64,000 bases of DNA from Spirosoma panaciterrae DSM 21099. Its GTDB lineage: Bacteria > Bacteroidota > Bacteroidia > Cytophagales > Spirosomataceae. The notes beneath the pieces were generated by a model. That model saw only the letters and a list, made by a program, of their open reading frames with translations. It ran no database searches and had not been told where the DNA came from. The translations under genes and the position numbers were made by a program. Below, piece by piece: positions 27,718 through 36,800 of the stretch (within the stretch, counting starts at the first letter, position 1; every line of letters begins with the position of its first letter). The stretch is taken from positions 26,061-90,060 of the forward strand of contig NZ_KB893194.1 in NCBI RefSeq assembly GCF_000374025.1, read 5' to 3'.

Positions 27718-28827
27718 ATGGAAGCAGAGATACCATTTGAAAAGCAAATAGAATTAGCGGAGACACAAGGAAGTTTAGAAGATGTTAGCGAACTAATTTC
27801 AAAGTTGTTTGCCCAAAATGACGACAGAGCCCTTGACCTTTGTCTCCAACTTGCTATGTCAGAATTTGGAGGCATAACATACAAAGACGACTTCCAAAAT
27901 ATTGCTGCACTAGGTGCTTTGCACTGGGGGACAAAAGGAATTGCACGTTTAGGAAAGGCAGCAATTAAAACAAATTCATTTCGTTCCATTAGCAATGCTA
28001 CTCGCTTATTAAGCCATATTTCTAGTAAAGCACTTAGTGACTTTATGTATTCCCGTTTTAATCTTAAGAGCGTTATTGAACTCGACTTATCAAGCGATAA
28101 ATATAAAACTGAGGAATGGACCAAGACTGCAAAGGAAACTTTGATAGATGTTGTAAAGTCAGTTGAAACGGAGGAGAAATTCCCAATCGGAATCACAAAT
28201 AATTTAGGTTTTGCGATTAATGAAAATGCTGCAGAACATGTTTTTGCAGCTTTGATAGCAAGATGGTTCAATTTCAGCTCGACAGGTTTACAAGCCTTTT
28301 TGCATTTGGTGAATAATACAGGTAGACCTGAAATTGAATATCAGAACTTCTTAAAAGCAAATCCTTATATACTAGAACCATTTCATGCCCAAATTTGGTC
28401 TAAACCTAAATTTGGCGAAGATTTAATACCTGACTTTCTCATTCGTTCTATGGACAATACATATACAGTAGTTGAAATTGAGCAAGCAGATTTCCCAATA
28501 ATGACGAAGGCGGGAGAGCTATCGGCAAAAACTACTCATGCTAAGAGACAAGCTATGGATTTTAGAGATTGGGCTATTAACAACAACCTTTATGCATCCA
28601 AGAAGTTCCCTGGTATTTATAGACCTTACTGTTTAGTAGTCATTGGTAGAGAGGCTGAATTAGACGAAATGCAAACTCAGAGACTAAAGCAAGAAAATGA
28701 ATCAACCCAAGGAATTTTAAAAATTGTAGGCTTTGATTGGCTTTTGAATAGAGCGAGGACAACACTTGACAATTTGGTGAATTTTGGTTTTGACAGGCAT
28801 ACATTTCAAGAAGCGGTAAGTGAATAA
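27718..28827 (+). CDS. Shedu-like (DUF4263) nuclease-domain protein, probable anti-phage defence gene
   Basis: The 369-residue protein has a poorly conserved, mainly helical N-terminal half and a C-terminal DUF4263/Shedu domain. That domain begins with EYQNFLKANPYIL (207-219), followed by the PD-(D/E)xK-like core: Asp239 in LIPDFLIR and Glu253/Glu255 in VVEIEQADFP, then ELSAKTTHAKRQAMDFRDW (267-285) with the conserved Gln. The family usually has E-x-K; the EIE variant seen here is one I recall in other DUF4263 proteins. Shedu proteins protect bacteria from phage as single-gene nuclease systems. The gene is AT-rich unlike its neighbours and is bounded by GTTGGCAGC (27689-27697) and GCTGCCAAC (28833-28841), as if it were a cassette. 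Confidence 0.75.
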   Translation: MEAEIPFEKQIELAETQGSLEDVSELISKLFAQNDDRALDLCLQLAMSEFGGITYKDDFQNIAALGALHWGTKGIARLGKAAIKTNSFRSISNATRLLSHISSKALSDFMYSRFNLKSVIELDLSSDKYKTEEWTKTAKETLIDVVKSVETEEKFPIGITNNLGFAINENAAEHVFAALIARWFNFSSTGLQAFLHLVNNTGRPEIEYQNFLKANPYILEPFHAQIWSKPKFGEDLIPDFLIRSMDNTYTVVEIEQADFPIMTKAGELSAKTTHAKRQAMDFRDWAINNNLYASKKFPGIYRPYCLVVIGREAELDEMQTQRLKQENESTQGILKIVGFDWLLNRARTTLDNLVNFGFDRHTFQEAVSE

Positions 28828-28832
28828 AACCA

Positions 28833-28970
28833 GCTGCCAACATCGTATTGGCAATAGTGGGGCTGACATTTGTAAACTCAACATTTGTAATTCTATTGGG
28901 CATTAGTGCAAATGTTGGGCTTACGTTTTTCTAATGCCCCACCATCGCCAATACGCAAACCGTTAGTGAC
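28833..28970. repeat. Long hairpin element 1, attC-like cassette boundary
   Basis: The element starts with GCTGCCAAC (28833-28841) and ends with GTTAGTGAC (28962-28970). The arms 28844-28863 and 28936-28955 are complementary at 18 of 20 positions; both exceptions are A facing C. Inside are a perfect 9-base stem GGGCATTAG/CTAATGCCC and an AACATTTG/CAAATGTT pair. It shares CTCAACATTTGTAATT, CTATTG(G/A)GCATTAG and the arm words CAATAGT and ACCATCGC with the element at 30713-30912. Confidence 0.75.
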
Positions 28971-29003
28971 AAGCATATCGCAACACCCTGAGAATTGTAA
29001 GTT

Positions 29004-29327
29004 TCAATTTGTTGCCATTTGCTTTTCACCCCAACTTCTCATTTGACTAATAAACGGAATTAACTCTTTTCCTGTATCGGTAAGTGAATATTCAACCTTC
29101 GGTGGAACTTCCAAATAAACTTTTCTAACAATTAGTTCATCGGCTTCCAATTCTTTTAGCGTTTGGGTAAGCATTTTTGGTGTTATACCTACCACTGCTC
29201 TTTTTAATTCCCCATATCTCAAAAAACCATCTCTCAATACCCATAAAATTCGGCCTTTATACTTTCCACCTATTCGTTGGAAAGCATAATCAACTGCACA
29301 ATGCGCCTTTTTATTTTTATTTTTCAT
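29004..29327 (-). CDS. HxlR-family winged-helix transcriptional regulator
   Basis: At 107 residues this is a typical full-length HxlR protein. The pattern is HCAVDYAFQRIGGKYKGRIL, then LRYGELKRAVVGITPKMLTQ, LKELEADELIVRKVY and VEYSLTDTGKELIPF. The family Cys near the N-terminus is present (C10); in some members this residue senses oxidants or electrophiles. The gene is divergent from the CPBP protease gene, and the 140-base gap between them has palindromes suited to dimeric binding, so regulation of the neighbour and of itself is likely. The composition is AT-rich, as across this accessory segment. Confidence 0.9.
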   Translation of the reverse strand: MKNKNKKAHCAVDYAFQRIGGKYKGRILWVLRDGFLRYGELKRAVVGITPKMLTQTLKELEADELIVRKVYLEVPPKVEYSLTDTGKELIPFISQMRSWGEKQMATN

Positions 29328-29345
29328 TCATTCCTAAGTTTAAAC

Positions 29346-29436
29346 TATTGATAATCAATAATAGTACCTTCTTAGTATGTAAGATACTTTATTGTACATA
29401 CTTGCTGTAAAGATAATAAGGAATTTTCTTTGCATG
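29346..29436. promoter_or_regulatory. Operator-like palindromes and promoter between the HxlR and CPBP genes
   Basis: A palindrome TTGATAATCAA lies near 29348. AGTATGTAAGATACT (29374-29388) has perfect 5-base arms, and its first half also pairs with TACATACT (29395-29402). On the plus strand TTG (29402-29404) lies about 20 bases before TTTCTTTG, one base from the TANNTTTG consensus, just ahead of the CPBP gene. Overlap of operator halves with the promoter suits repression. Confidence 0.5.
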
Positions 29437-29467
29437 AAATTTTACTTACAACAAATCAAAAGAAACA

Positions 29468-30322
29468 ATGAATGCATCAATTAAAAAAGTTCTGCATTTT
29501 CCAATAACAAAAATTATTGTAGGCATTGCAGTTCCTTTTTCTCTATTCGTAGTAATTCAAAACTTTGTATTAAAACCGTTTTTTTATAGCATTATTTCAG
29601 AAAAAAGTATTGCTGACCCGATTATTATTTTTATTTCTTCAATACTATTATTGGTTAGTTATTACTATTTATTCCGGTTATATGATAAAAGAAAAATCAC
29701 CGAACTATCCTTAAACTATTTACCCAGGGAAATGTTTGGAGGTTTTATTTTTGGTTTTTCGACAATTTCATTATCTATTTTCATTTTATACGTATTAGGC
29801 CACTATCAGACTTTTAGTATTACAACTGCTCACTACTCAGCAAGAATGTTTACTGTATTACTATTTGCTGCGATAGTTGAAGACTTATTTCATAGGGGAT
29901 TAATCCTAAGAGTATTGGAAAATTGGTTAGGTACTAACATAGCCATTGTCATTGCCATGTTGGTAGAATTACAGCACATTTCCAATCCCGTTTCTAGTTT
30001 ACTTAGTCTTCCTTTATATTTGATTTGGGGGTTTACTATGGCCATGATGTTTATTTATACCAAAAGAATTTGGCTACCTTATTTCTTCCATATAGGCTGG
30101 AATTTTGCTCAGCCTTTTTATGGCTCTAATCTCACTGGAGCAAATGATTTTGGCAGTATCATTCAATCAAAATTTACGGGGCCAGAACTATTAACAGGGG
30201 GTGCATTTGGAATTGAAGGCTCAATTTTTACACCAATTTTTTTATTGCTTATCGGAATAATACTTTATTATCGGGCAATAAGAGAGGGTAAAATTGTAAA
30301 AAGCAAACTATTTAAAAGATGA
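29468..30322 (+). CDS. CPBP-family intramembrane metalloprotease
   Basis: The 284-residue polytopic protein belongs to the CPBP (CAAX protease and bacteriocin-processing) family. The first motif appears as VEDLFHRG, an ED-xxx-R version of EExxxR. The second is LVELQHISN, with His but Leu in place of the usual Phe, and the third is FHIGWNF, the HxxxN pair. About eight hydrophobic segments are visible. Roles in the family include processing of prenylated or peptide substrates and bacteriocin self-immunity; the substrate here is unknown. It is divergent from the HxlR regulator, and its TGA stop overlaps the ATG of the damaged cupin gene. AT-rich codon use suggests transfer. Confidence 0.82.
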   Translation: MNASIKKVLHFPITKIIVGIAVPFSLFVVIQNFVLKPFFYSIISEKSIADPIIIFISSILLLVSYYYLFRLYDKRKITELSLNYLPREMFGGFIFGFSTISLSIFILYVLGHYQTFSITTAHYSARMFTVLLFAAIVEDLFHRGLILRVLENWLGTNIAIVIAMLVELQHISNPVSSLLSLPLYLIWGFTMAMMFIYTKRIWLPYFFHIGWNFAQPFYGSNLTGANDFGSIIQSKFTGPELLTGGAFGIEGSIFTPIFLLLIGIILYYRAIREGKIVKSKLFKR

Positions 30323-30653
30323 ATTTGAAAGATGCGTTTTCAAGTCTTAGCAATTATTTTTCACCAAGGATTATAGGTGAAGTAAATGACCAATATAGTA
30401 AAGTCGAAAAAATAAATAGCAGGAAGTCCCCTGGCATAATCACGAAAACGAAGATAAATTATTCTACGTTGTAAAAGGGACACTTCTAATGAAAATTAAA
30501 AATCAGCCAGACCTGATTTTTAAAAAACACTTGTTTGTTGTAAACAAAGGAAAAAATCACAGAGTTTTCTCAAAAAAAGAGTGTCTAATTATACTTATTG
30601 AATCTAAAACCACTAAACATACAGGACAAATAACCTCTGTAATTACCAAATAA
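30319..30653 (+). pseudogene. Small cupin-domain protein, broken by a one-base frameshift
   Basis: Starting at the ATG that overlaps the CPBP stop, the frame reads MNLKDAFSSLSNYFSP and continues to about KINSR, then loses the reading frame and stops. In the next frame the protein continues as EVPWHNHENEDKLFYVVKG, then KNQPDLIFKKHLFVVNKG and RVFSKKECLIILIESKTT, to a stop at 30651-30653. Joined, this is a cupin of about 110 residues with the metal-binding HNHENE motif. The join is near AGCAGGAAGTCC; restoring one G after AGG would repair it. It would have been translationally coupled to the CPBP gene. Confidence 0.75.
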
Positions 30654-30712
30654 ATAGAAGATCAATTCTGTTAAAGCCATATGAAGCGATTCATTTAATC
30701 AAAAAAACACCA

Positions 30713-30912
30713 GCCCCCAACATGGTATTTACAATAGTTGGTCGGACGAAATAAACCTCAACATTTGTAATTTTAATCAGCTTCGGTTCAGGCAGAAGGA
30801 TTTCTATTGAGCATTAGCTTATTATCACCATCTTTTGTAATTTTATCGGGCTTTGATTCCGGGCCGCCGGAATTCTAATCCTAACCATCGCTAATACCTC
30901 GACGTTAGATGC
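30713..30912. repeat. Long hairpin element 2, attC-like cassette boundary
   Basis: This element is homologous to element 1. It starts with GCCCCCAAC (30713-30721) and ends with GTTAGATGC (30904-30912). The arms 30724-30741 and 30881-30898 are imperfectly complementary and keep the words CAATAGT and ACCATCGC, with the same A-facing-C positions. The interior shares CTCAACATTTGTAATT (30757-30772) and TTCTATTGAGCATTAG (30802-30817) but carries additional sequence, including a stem ATTCCGG/CCGGAAT at 30856-30873. With its flanks it fills the 286-base gap before the DUF1275 gene. Confidence 0.7.
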
Positions 30913-30939
30913 CCAATATAACCCGCCGTAAATAAAAAA

Positions 30940-31695
30940 ATGTTCAGGCATAAAGGGAAAAGCAGGAGTTTGAGACAGAATTTAGGAATAGCCTCTCTGC
31001 TCTCCTTTGTGGCTGGTATTGTCAATGTAGTTGGTTTTCTGGCCGTTCAGAAATTAACCACCAATGTGACGGGGCATTTTGCGCTTATGGTAGAAGAAGC
31101 TTTAAAAATAAATCTACACCAATCCTTCTATTATTTTCTCTATATATTTTTCTTCTTTTTAGGCTCTTTCTGTTCAAACCTGATTATCCAGATCACTGAG
31201 AAGTTGATGGATAAATATATTTTTATTATTCCCGTCTTATCCGAAACGGTTATACTGACAAGTATTGCGTTGCTGAGCTTTGACTATATCCTCGCCAATC
31301 CAAATTTGATTGCCTGCTCGATGCTGTTTGCCATGGGGCTTCAAAATTCACTGGTTACTACTATTTCAAGCTCGGCCGTACGAACGACTCATTTAACAGG
31401 ATTATTTACGGACTTAGGGATAGAAGTTTCTCAGCTCTTTTTCTTTAAAGCAAAGGGCCAACAGGCCAAATTAAAGGCGGCCATAAAATTAAAATTAACG
31501 ATCATAACGGCTTTTTTTCTAGGCGGTATTTTGGCAGGAGTTCTTTTTTCAACATTCAAAATGAAAACCCTGTTCATCGCTTCCTTTACGTTACTGATCG
31601 GTTTAACGATTGATTACGTAAATGTGAAAATCAGGCTGAAAAAACTAAAGCTGAAAAGCATGGATCATTCCAGAAGCTTTAGCCAAATTGATTAA
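30940..31695 (+). CDS. DUF1275 (YoaK-family) membrane protein
   Basis: The 251-residue protein has about six hydrophobic segments and the DUF1275 pattern: FVAGIVNVVGFLAVQKLTTNVTGHF near the N-terminus (in part), MGLQNSLVTTISSSAVRTTHLTGLFTDLG in the middle, and a GG-containing fifth helix (FFLGGILAGVLF). Function is not established for the family; it is thought to be a small transporter-like membrane protein. It starts 28 bases after hairpin element 2, so it may be the leading gene of a third cassette, although no element follows it. A strong stem-loop shared with the convergent M61 gene comes directly after the stop. Confidence 0.88.
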   Translation: MFRHKGKSRSLRQNLGIASLLSFVAGIVNVVGFLAVQKLTTNVTGHFALMVEEALKINLHQSFYYFLYIFFFFLGSFCSNLIIQITEKLMDKYIFIIPVLSETVILTSIALLSFDYILANPNLIACSMLFAMGLQNSLVTTISSSAVRTTHLTGLFTDLGIEVSQLFFFKAKGQQAKLKAAIKLKLTIITAFFLGGILAGVLFSTFKMKTLFIASFTLLIGLTIDYVNVKIRLKKLKLKSMDHSRSFSQID

Positions 31696-31697
31696 AA

Positions 31698-31754
31698 CTG
31701 CACGGACGCGAAGGCGCATTGAATTTTATCCCTTGCGTCTTCGCGTCCGTGCGG
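31698..31754. terminator. Bidirectional stem-loop between convergent DUF1275 and M61 genes
   Basis: The arms CTGCACGGACGCGAAGGCGCA and TGCGTCTTCGCGTCCGTGCGG (shown in part; 31698-31718 and 31734-31754) pair at 19 of 21 positions across a 15-base loop. There is no T-run on either side. Confidence 0.7.
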
Positions 31755-31766
31755 TTCAATGCAATG

Positions 31767-33620
31767 CTACTTAATAAACAACCACTTGTTGTAAAGAGCC
31801 TTTTGGGCGGGCGTTTGATTGGCTAAGGGTTCCAGGCGATAGCTAACCAGCGGATTTTGTGACAGGGTGATTGGGATTTCGCGCAGAAGCCCCGCCCGGT
31901 TTACAAGTACCTTGATGGTTTCGCCAACCCGACGGCCACTGATGTGCCGAAGCAGGTCATCCCCCACCCGAACACTGTCGATCGAGATTACCTCATCGCC
32001 AACATTGAGTCCGCCCGTATACGCTGCCGAACCGCGACGAACGCTTGTGATGGTCGATTTGCCATTGGCCGGGCTGACCCCTGCTCCCAGGAAGCCGTCC
32101 TGCGTTCGGGCCGCTACGTTCACTAACTGCAAGCCCACTGGCTCAAAATAAGCATTATAATTAATAGGCTCGGCCGTATTGACAGCTGTAGTAAAGAAAT
32201 CATCGAGTTTACGACCCGCTATTTGCTCGGCCGCCTGGCGGAATTCAGCATCGGTGAAACCCCGCTTTTGCTTTTTATAGTACTCATTGTACAGGAACCG
32301 CATCAGGTCGTCCATGCTTCGTTCGCCATTACTACCTGCCAGAATCGCCAGATTCAGGATCGTTCCCAGCACACTGCCTTTACTGTAATAGGATATAGTC
32401 GTATTGGTCGAGTTTTCGTTGGGCCGATACCCTTTGATCCACGCATCCCAACTCGACTCAGCTACCGACTGCACCCGTACCCCCGGCTGATTTTCAATCA
32501 CCGTTATATCATTCGACACAATGGACAGATACGCTTCTGGGGTGTGAAACCCTGCCCGACGTAAAATATTGTCTTCATAAAACGATGTACAACCCTCTGA
32601 AAGCCAGAGCATGTGCGTATAATTTTCGTTTTCGTAATCGAAGGGTCCCAGAGCAATCGGGCGAATGCGTTTAACATTCCAGAGGTGGAAATATTCGTGG
32701 GCTACCAGCGTCAAAAAGCCTTTGTAGTTCGATTCCGTGGCATACGCATTCCGGGTTGTTTCGAGCGTGGTCGAGTTAAGGTGTTCGAGCCCTCCTCCTC
32801 CCGGCGGAATATGATGAACGATAAAGGTGTAATGCGTGCACGGATGCTCACCAACTACCGTAGCGGCTGCCTCACAAACCCGCTTATAATCGGCCGCGAG
32901 TCGTTTTTCGTCGTATTCGACATCGCCAAACATCGCCACCGTATGCGGAATGCCTGAAGCGGTGAAGGTAAATATTTTCTGATTGCCAATTTCAATAGGC
33001 GAATCGACCAACCGATCGAAGTCGGGGGCCTCAAACGTAAACTTCTCGCCCGAAACAGGTTCAAGCCCCGTCGAGACCATTGTCCAGTTTTTGTACGGCT
33101 GCACAACCACCCGAAGTGGAATCGTCTTCAGGGCATCGTGGTACATGAACATCCCGGCTGGTGTGACGTATCCATGATCGGCATCGACAAAATTCGTCCG
33201 CACCGTTAGTTCGTTGGCATATACCCGGTAGCGAATGGTCAGGTTATCGTCGCTGGTGTATACCCGCCAGGCATTTTTACGGATTTTTTCGCTCGGCACG
33301 GCTTTTCCACCAGCCAAGGCTGTAAAGGCTTCAACGTTTTTGGCATATTCCCGGATCAGGTACGAACCCGGTGTCCAGACTGGCATTTTGATGTCGAGAT
33401 AACCGTTTTTCTTAGCATTGGTGGCAGCCGCTACATTTTTCAGTTGCATTTCAACGTCGAAATAATGCGTTTGCGGTTCGGGCATGGAGAGCACGTAGGT
33501 TACACTCGGCGTTACGGCAGGGGGATTTTCATCGGATACGAATGTCGTGGCTGTTGATGATCGAGGGATAAAAAATGTCCAGATAGTAAGTAAATACAGA
33601 AGCCGGGCGTTTTTTTTCAT
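31767..33620 (-). CDS. M61-family zinc aminopeptidase with C-terminal PDZ domain
   Basis: The frame is open from 33707, but the ATG at 33620 begins a good signal peptide (MKKNARLLYLLTIWTFF), so I choose it, giving 617 residues. The M61 (glycyl aminopeptidase-like) catalytic motif is HEYFH in LVAHEYFHLWNVKRIRP, with the third ligand in LSEGCTSFYED. An N-terminal beta domain precedes it and a PDZ domain (GFLGAGVSPANG, then GLNVGDEVISIDSVRV) follows near the C-terminus. It is a periplasmic or outer-membrane peptidase of unknown substrate. The gene is divergent from the TPR gene and ends at a shared stem-loop. Confidence 0.92.
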   Translation of the reverse strand: MKKNARLLYLLTIWTFFIPRSSTATTFVSDENPPAVTPSVTYVLSMPEPQTHYFDVEMQLKNVAAATNAKKNGYLDIKMPVWTPGSYLIREYAKNVEAFTALAGGKAVPSEKIRKNAWRVYTSDDNLTIRYRVYANELTVRTNFVDADHGYVTPAGMFMYHDALKTIPLRVVVQPYKNWTMVSTGLEPVSGEKFTFEAPDFDRLVDSPIEIGNQKIFTFTASGIPHTVAMFGDVEYDEKRLAADYKRVCEAAATVVGEHPCTHYTFIVHHIPPGGGGLEHLNSTTLETTRNAYATESNYKGFLTLVAHEYFHLWNVKRIRPIALGPFDYENENYTHMLWLSEGCTSFYEDNILRRAGFHTPEAYLSIVSNDITVIENQPGVRVQSVAESSWDAWIKGYRPNENSTNTTISYYSKGSVLGTILNLAILAGSNGERSMDDLMRFLYNEYYKKQKRGFTDAEFRQAAEQIAGRKLDDFFTTAVNTAEPINYNAYFEPVGLQLVNVAARTQDGFLGAGVSPANGKSTITSVRRGSAAYTGGLNVGDEVISIDSVRVGDDLLRHISGRRVGETIKVLVNRAGLLREIPITLSQNPLVSYRLEPLANQTPAQKALYNKWLFIK

Positions 33621-33825
33621 ACGGAAAGAGAGATACCTTCGTTTTTTGTCCAGAATAGACCTGATATTTGTCAATTTATCAGCGAAACTACGACGCAATT
33701 CAGACAATAAATAGTTTCCGAATTATTGTTTCAGGTACAAAGGGTCAAGTTGCCGCTGCCGGATCGTTCGATGCATGCGCCAAGCAGACCCCCGAAACCT
33801 GGAATCTGAACTTTACATTTTATTT

Positions 33826-36800
33826 ATGCCCTACACAACCTCCCAAATCAGTCATCGCTTGCTTTTCCTACTGATCGTTGGGTTATTTAGTACACATATG
33901 GTGCTGGCCCAGCGAACCCAAAGCTATGCCGAACCTGATTATCATTTTCGGAACGGGCTTGAGCTTTTTGAGAAAGCCAATTATGCCGCTTCCCGCTACG
34001 AATTCCGTCAATACCTGGAACCCCGACGGAGCGACGGCTCGCAAACGCTGCTCAACACTGGCGATCAAAACGCCGTGGAAGCCGAGTATTACGTGGCCCT
34101 AACCAGTTTGTACATCGATGAGCCGGGGGCGGAACTGCTGGTAGACCGTTTCGTCAAAAATCATAGCGAACATCCCAAAGCCGGGCAGCTCTATGGCGAT
34201 CTGGGGACCTATTACTTTAATCGTCAGGATTATGCCAAAGCCATCAGTTTTCTGGAAAAAGCGGTAGCCCAGGGCGGCAGTACTACCCAGCAAACAGCTT
34301 ATAAATACCAGCTTGCCCTCTCTTATTACAACACGCAAGATTTACAACATGCGCTGCCGTTGCTCAATGAGGTCAAGCTCGACCCCAGCTTTGCCAACGC
34401 TCCAGCCGCTTCGTATTACGCTGGGGTAATTAATTTCCGCAATCGCAATTACAACGAAGCCGTATCCGATTTTCGCCGGATCGAGCGAAATCCCACGTAT
34501 CAGAATGAGGTACCGAACTGGATTGCGCAATCCCTGTACAAACAACGTCGCTATGATGATCTGCTAGCTTATACCGAGCCCTTGCTCAAGCGATCCAATA
34601 ATTCTCTGCTCAGTGAAGTGGCCCTGTTTACCGCTGAAGTGTTTTACCAGCAAAATCAGTTTGCCCGCGCCATTCCCTACTACAAACAGTACATTAGTGC
34701 TGTTGGGGCCAAAGCGCCAGCAGCGGTCAAGTTCCGGTATGGTCAATCCCTGTTCCGTACGGGCGCGTATGCCGATGCCATCACGCAATTGAAACCCCTG
34801 GCCAGTGGGAAGGACACGACTGCACAATATGCCGCTTACACCCTCGGGGTGAGCTATTTACAGACCCAGAACCCCACGTATGCCCTGAGTGCATTCGATC
34901 AGGCTGGGCGATTGTCGTTCAACAAAGATATTCAGGAAGAAGCCCGGTTTACACACGCCAAGTTGCAACTGGACCAAAACAACGGTGCCGACGCGGTAAA
35001 GGAACTGACAGCTTTCCTGAAGCAATACCCCGGTAGTAAATTTGAGAATGAAGCCAACGAACTGACCGGAGAAGCCTATTCTGCTTCGAACAACTACCCG
35101 GCAGCCATCGCTTATATCGAAGGCCTGAAACGCCGAACACCGAAGATCAACGCAACCTATCAGCGGCTGACCTATAACCAGGGCGTAAATGATTTTAATG
35201 CCGAACGGTATCCACAGGCGGTTGCGAATCTGGATAAGTCGCTGAAATACCCGGTCGATACTGAACTACAACAGGCCGCTCAATTCTGGAAAGCCGAATC
35301 CTACTCCGCAGGAAAGCAATACGATACCGCCATTCCGCTGTATGCCAGCATTGCAAAAGCTGGCTCGGGATCGTATGCGACCAAAAGTCTGTATGGATTG
35401 GGGTATGCGTACTACAATAAAAAAGATTATACCCGGGCCCTGCCCTACTTCCGGGATTTTGTGAGTCGTGGAAGCGATGCCGACAACCGCGAACAGGTAC
35501 AGGATGCCACCATCCGACTGGCTGATACGTATTTTGCGGGTAAACAATACGAAAGTGCGATGCGCTATTATGAACAGGCTATCGCGCAAAATGCACCCGA
35601 TAAAGACTATGCAGCCTACCAGAAAGCGGTTATCCTCAGCTATGTGGGTCGCGATGCCGAAGCCAAAGCGCAGTTCGATCAGGTACAACGCCAGTTTCCG
35701 AATTCACGATTTGTCGATGAGTCCTTATTGCAAAAAGCCAATGTTGATTTCGAACGGGGCGCCTACCAGGTTGCCATACAAGGCTATACCAAATTAATTC
35801 AGGATAAGCCCAACAGCTCGCTTATTCCGGCAGCTTTGCTAAAACGAGCCATCGCCTACGGGAACATTCAGCAATATGATCCAGCCATTGCCGATTACAA
35901 GCGGATTCTGGACAATTATGGGAATTCAGAACAGGCACAAAGTGCTTTACTGGGTATCCAGAATACCCTGAACGATGCGGGTCGGCCAGAAGAATTCTCC
36001 CAGGTGTTGGGTCAGTATAAAAAAGGAAATCCGGGCAGCAGCGATGTTGAACGGGTGCAATTCGAAAATGCCAAGGATATTTATGCCAGTGGAAAATACC
36101 AGCAGGCCATCCAGTCCCTTCTTTCGTTCATGCAGGAATACCCGGCCAGCCCCAGCACCAATGAAGCCCGGTATTACCTGGCCGAATCGTACCGACAGAC
36201 GGATGATGCGAACAATGCACTCCGGTATTATAACCTGATCATCACCGACAATCGCTCCGATTACCTTGTTCGGGCAGCCACCCGAGCGGCCGACCTGGAA
36301 GCCAAACAGAAAAATTATCCCCGCGCCATTCGAAATTACCAGATCATTATGGCCCGAGCCAATGGAAAAGCCGACCAGGTTGCCGCCCAACTGGGTATGA
36401 TGGATACGTATTTTGTTTATCCCAAACCCGATTCAGCCGCCATCATCGCCCGTGAGGTACTTACGGCTGGCAACGTGGTGCCGGGCGCACAAAACCGGGC
36501 GCAACTGATGCTGGGTAAAGTGGCCTTTGGAAAAGGGGATTATAAAACCGCACAGGCTGATTTTGAAAAAACCATTGCCCTGGCAAAGGATGTTAATGGC
36601 GCTGAAGCGCAGTATTATCTGGGGCTGATTCTGAACAAACAGAAAAAATACAAAGAATCAACGGCCACCCTATTGAAGTTTAATGAGCAATTCGGCGATT
36701 TCGAATACTGGAAAGGGAAAGCCTTCATTCTGATAGCCGACAACAATGTGGCGCTCGACGAGGTAGCCCAGGCCAAAGCTGTTTTGAATTCAATCATCGA

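Noticed and set aside
33775..33825. Upstream start of the TPR gene
   Set aside because: The added residues would place a charged stretch before a clean signal peptide that begins at 33826.
34200..36800. TPR coding repeats considered as DNA repeats
   Set aside because: Similarity is at the protein level only; the DNA units are diverged and not a tandem-repeat element.
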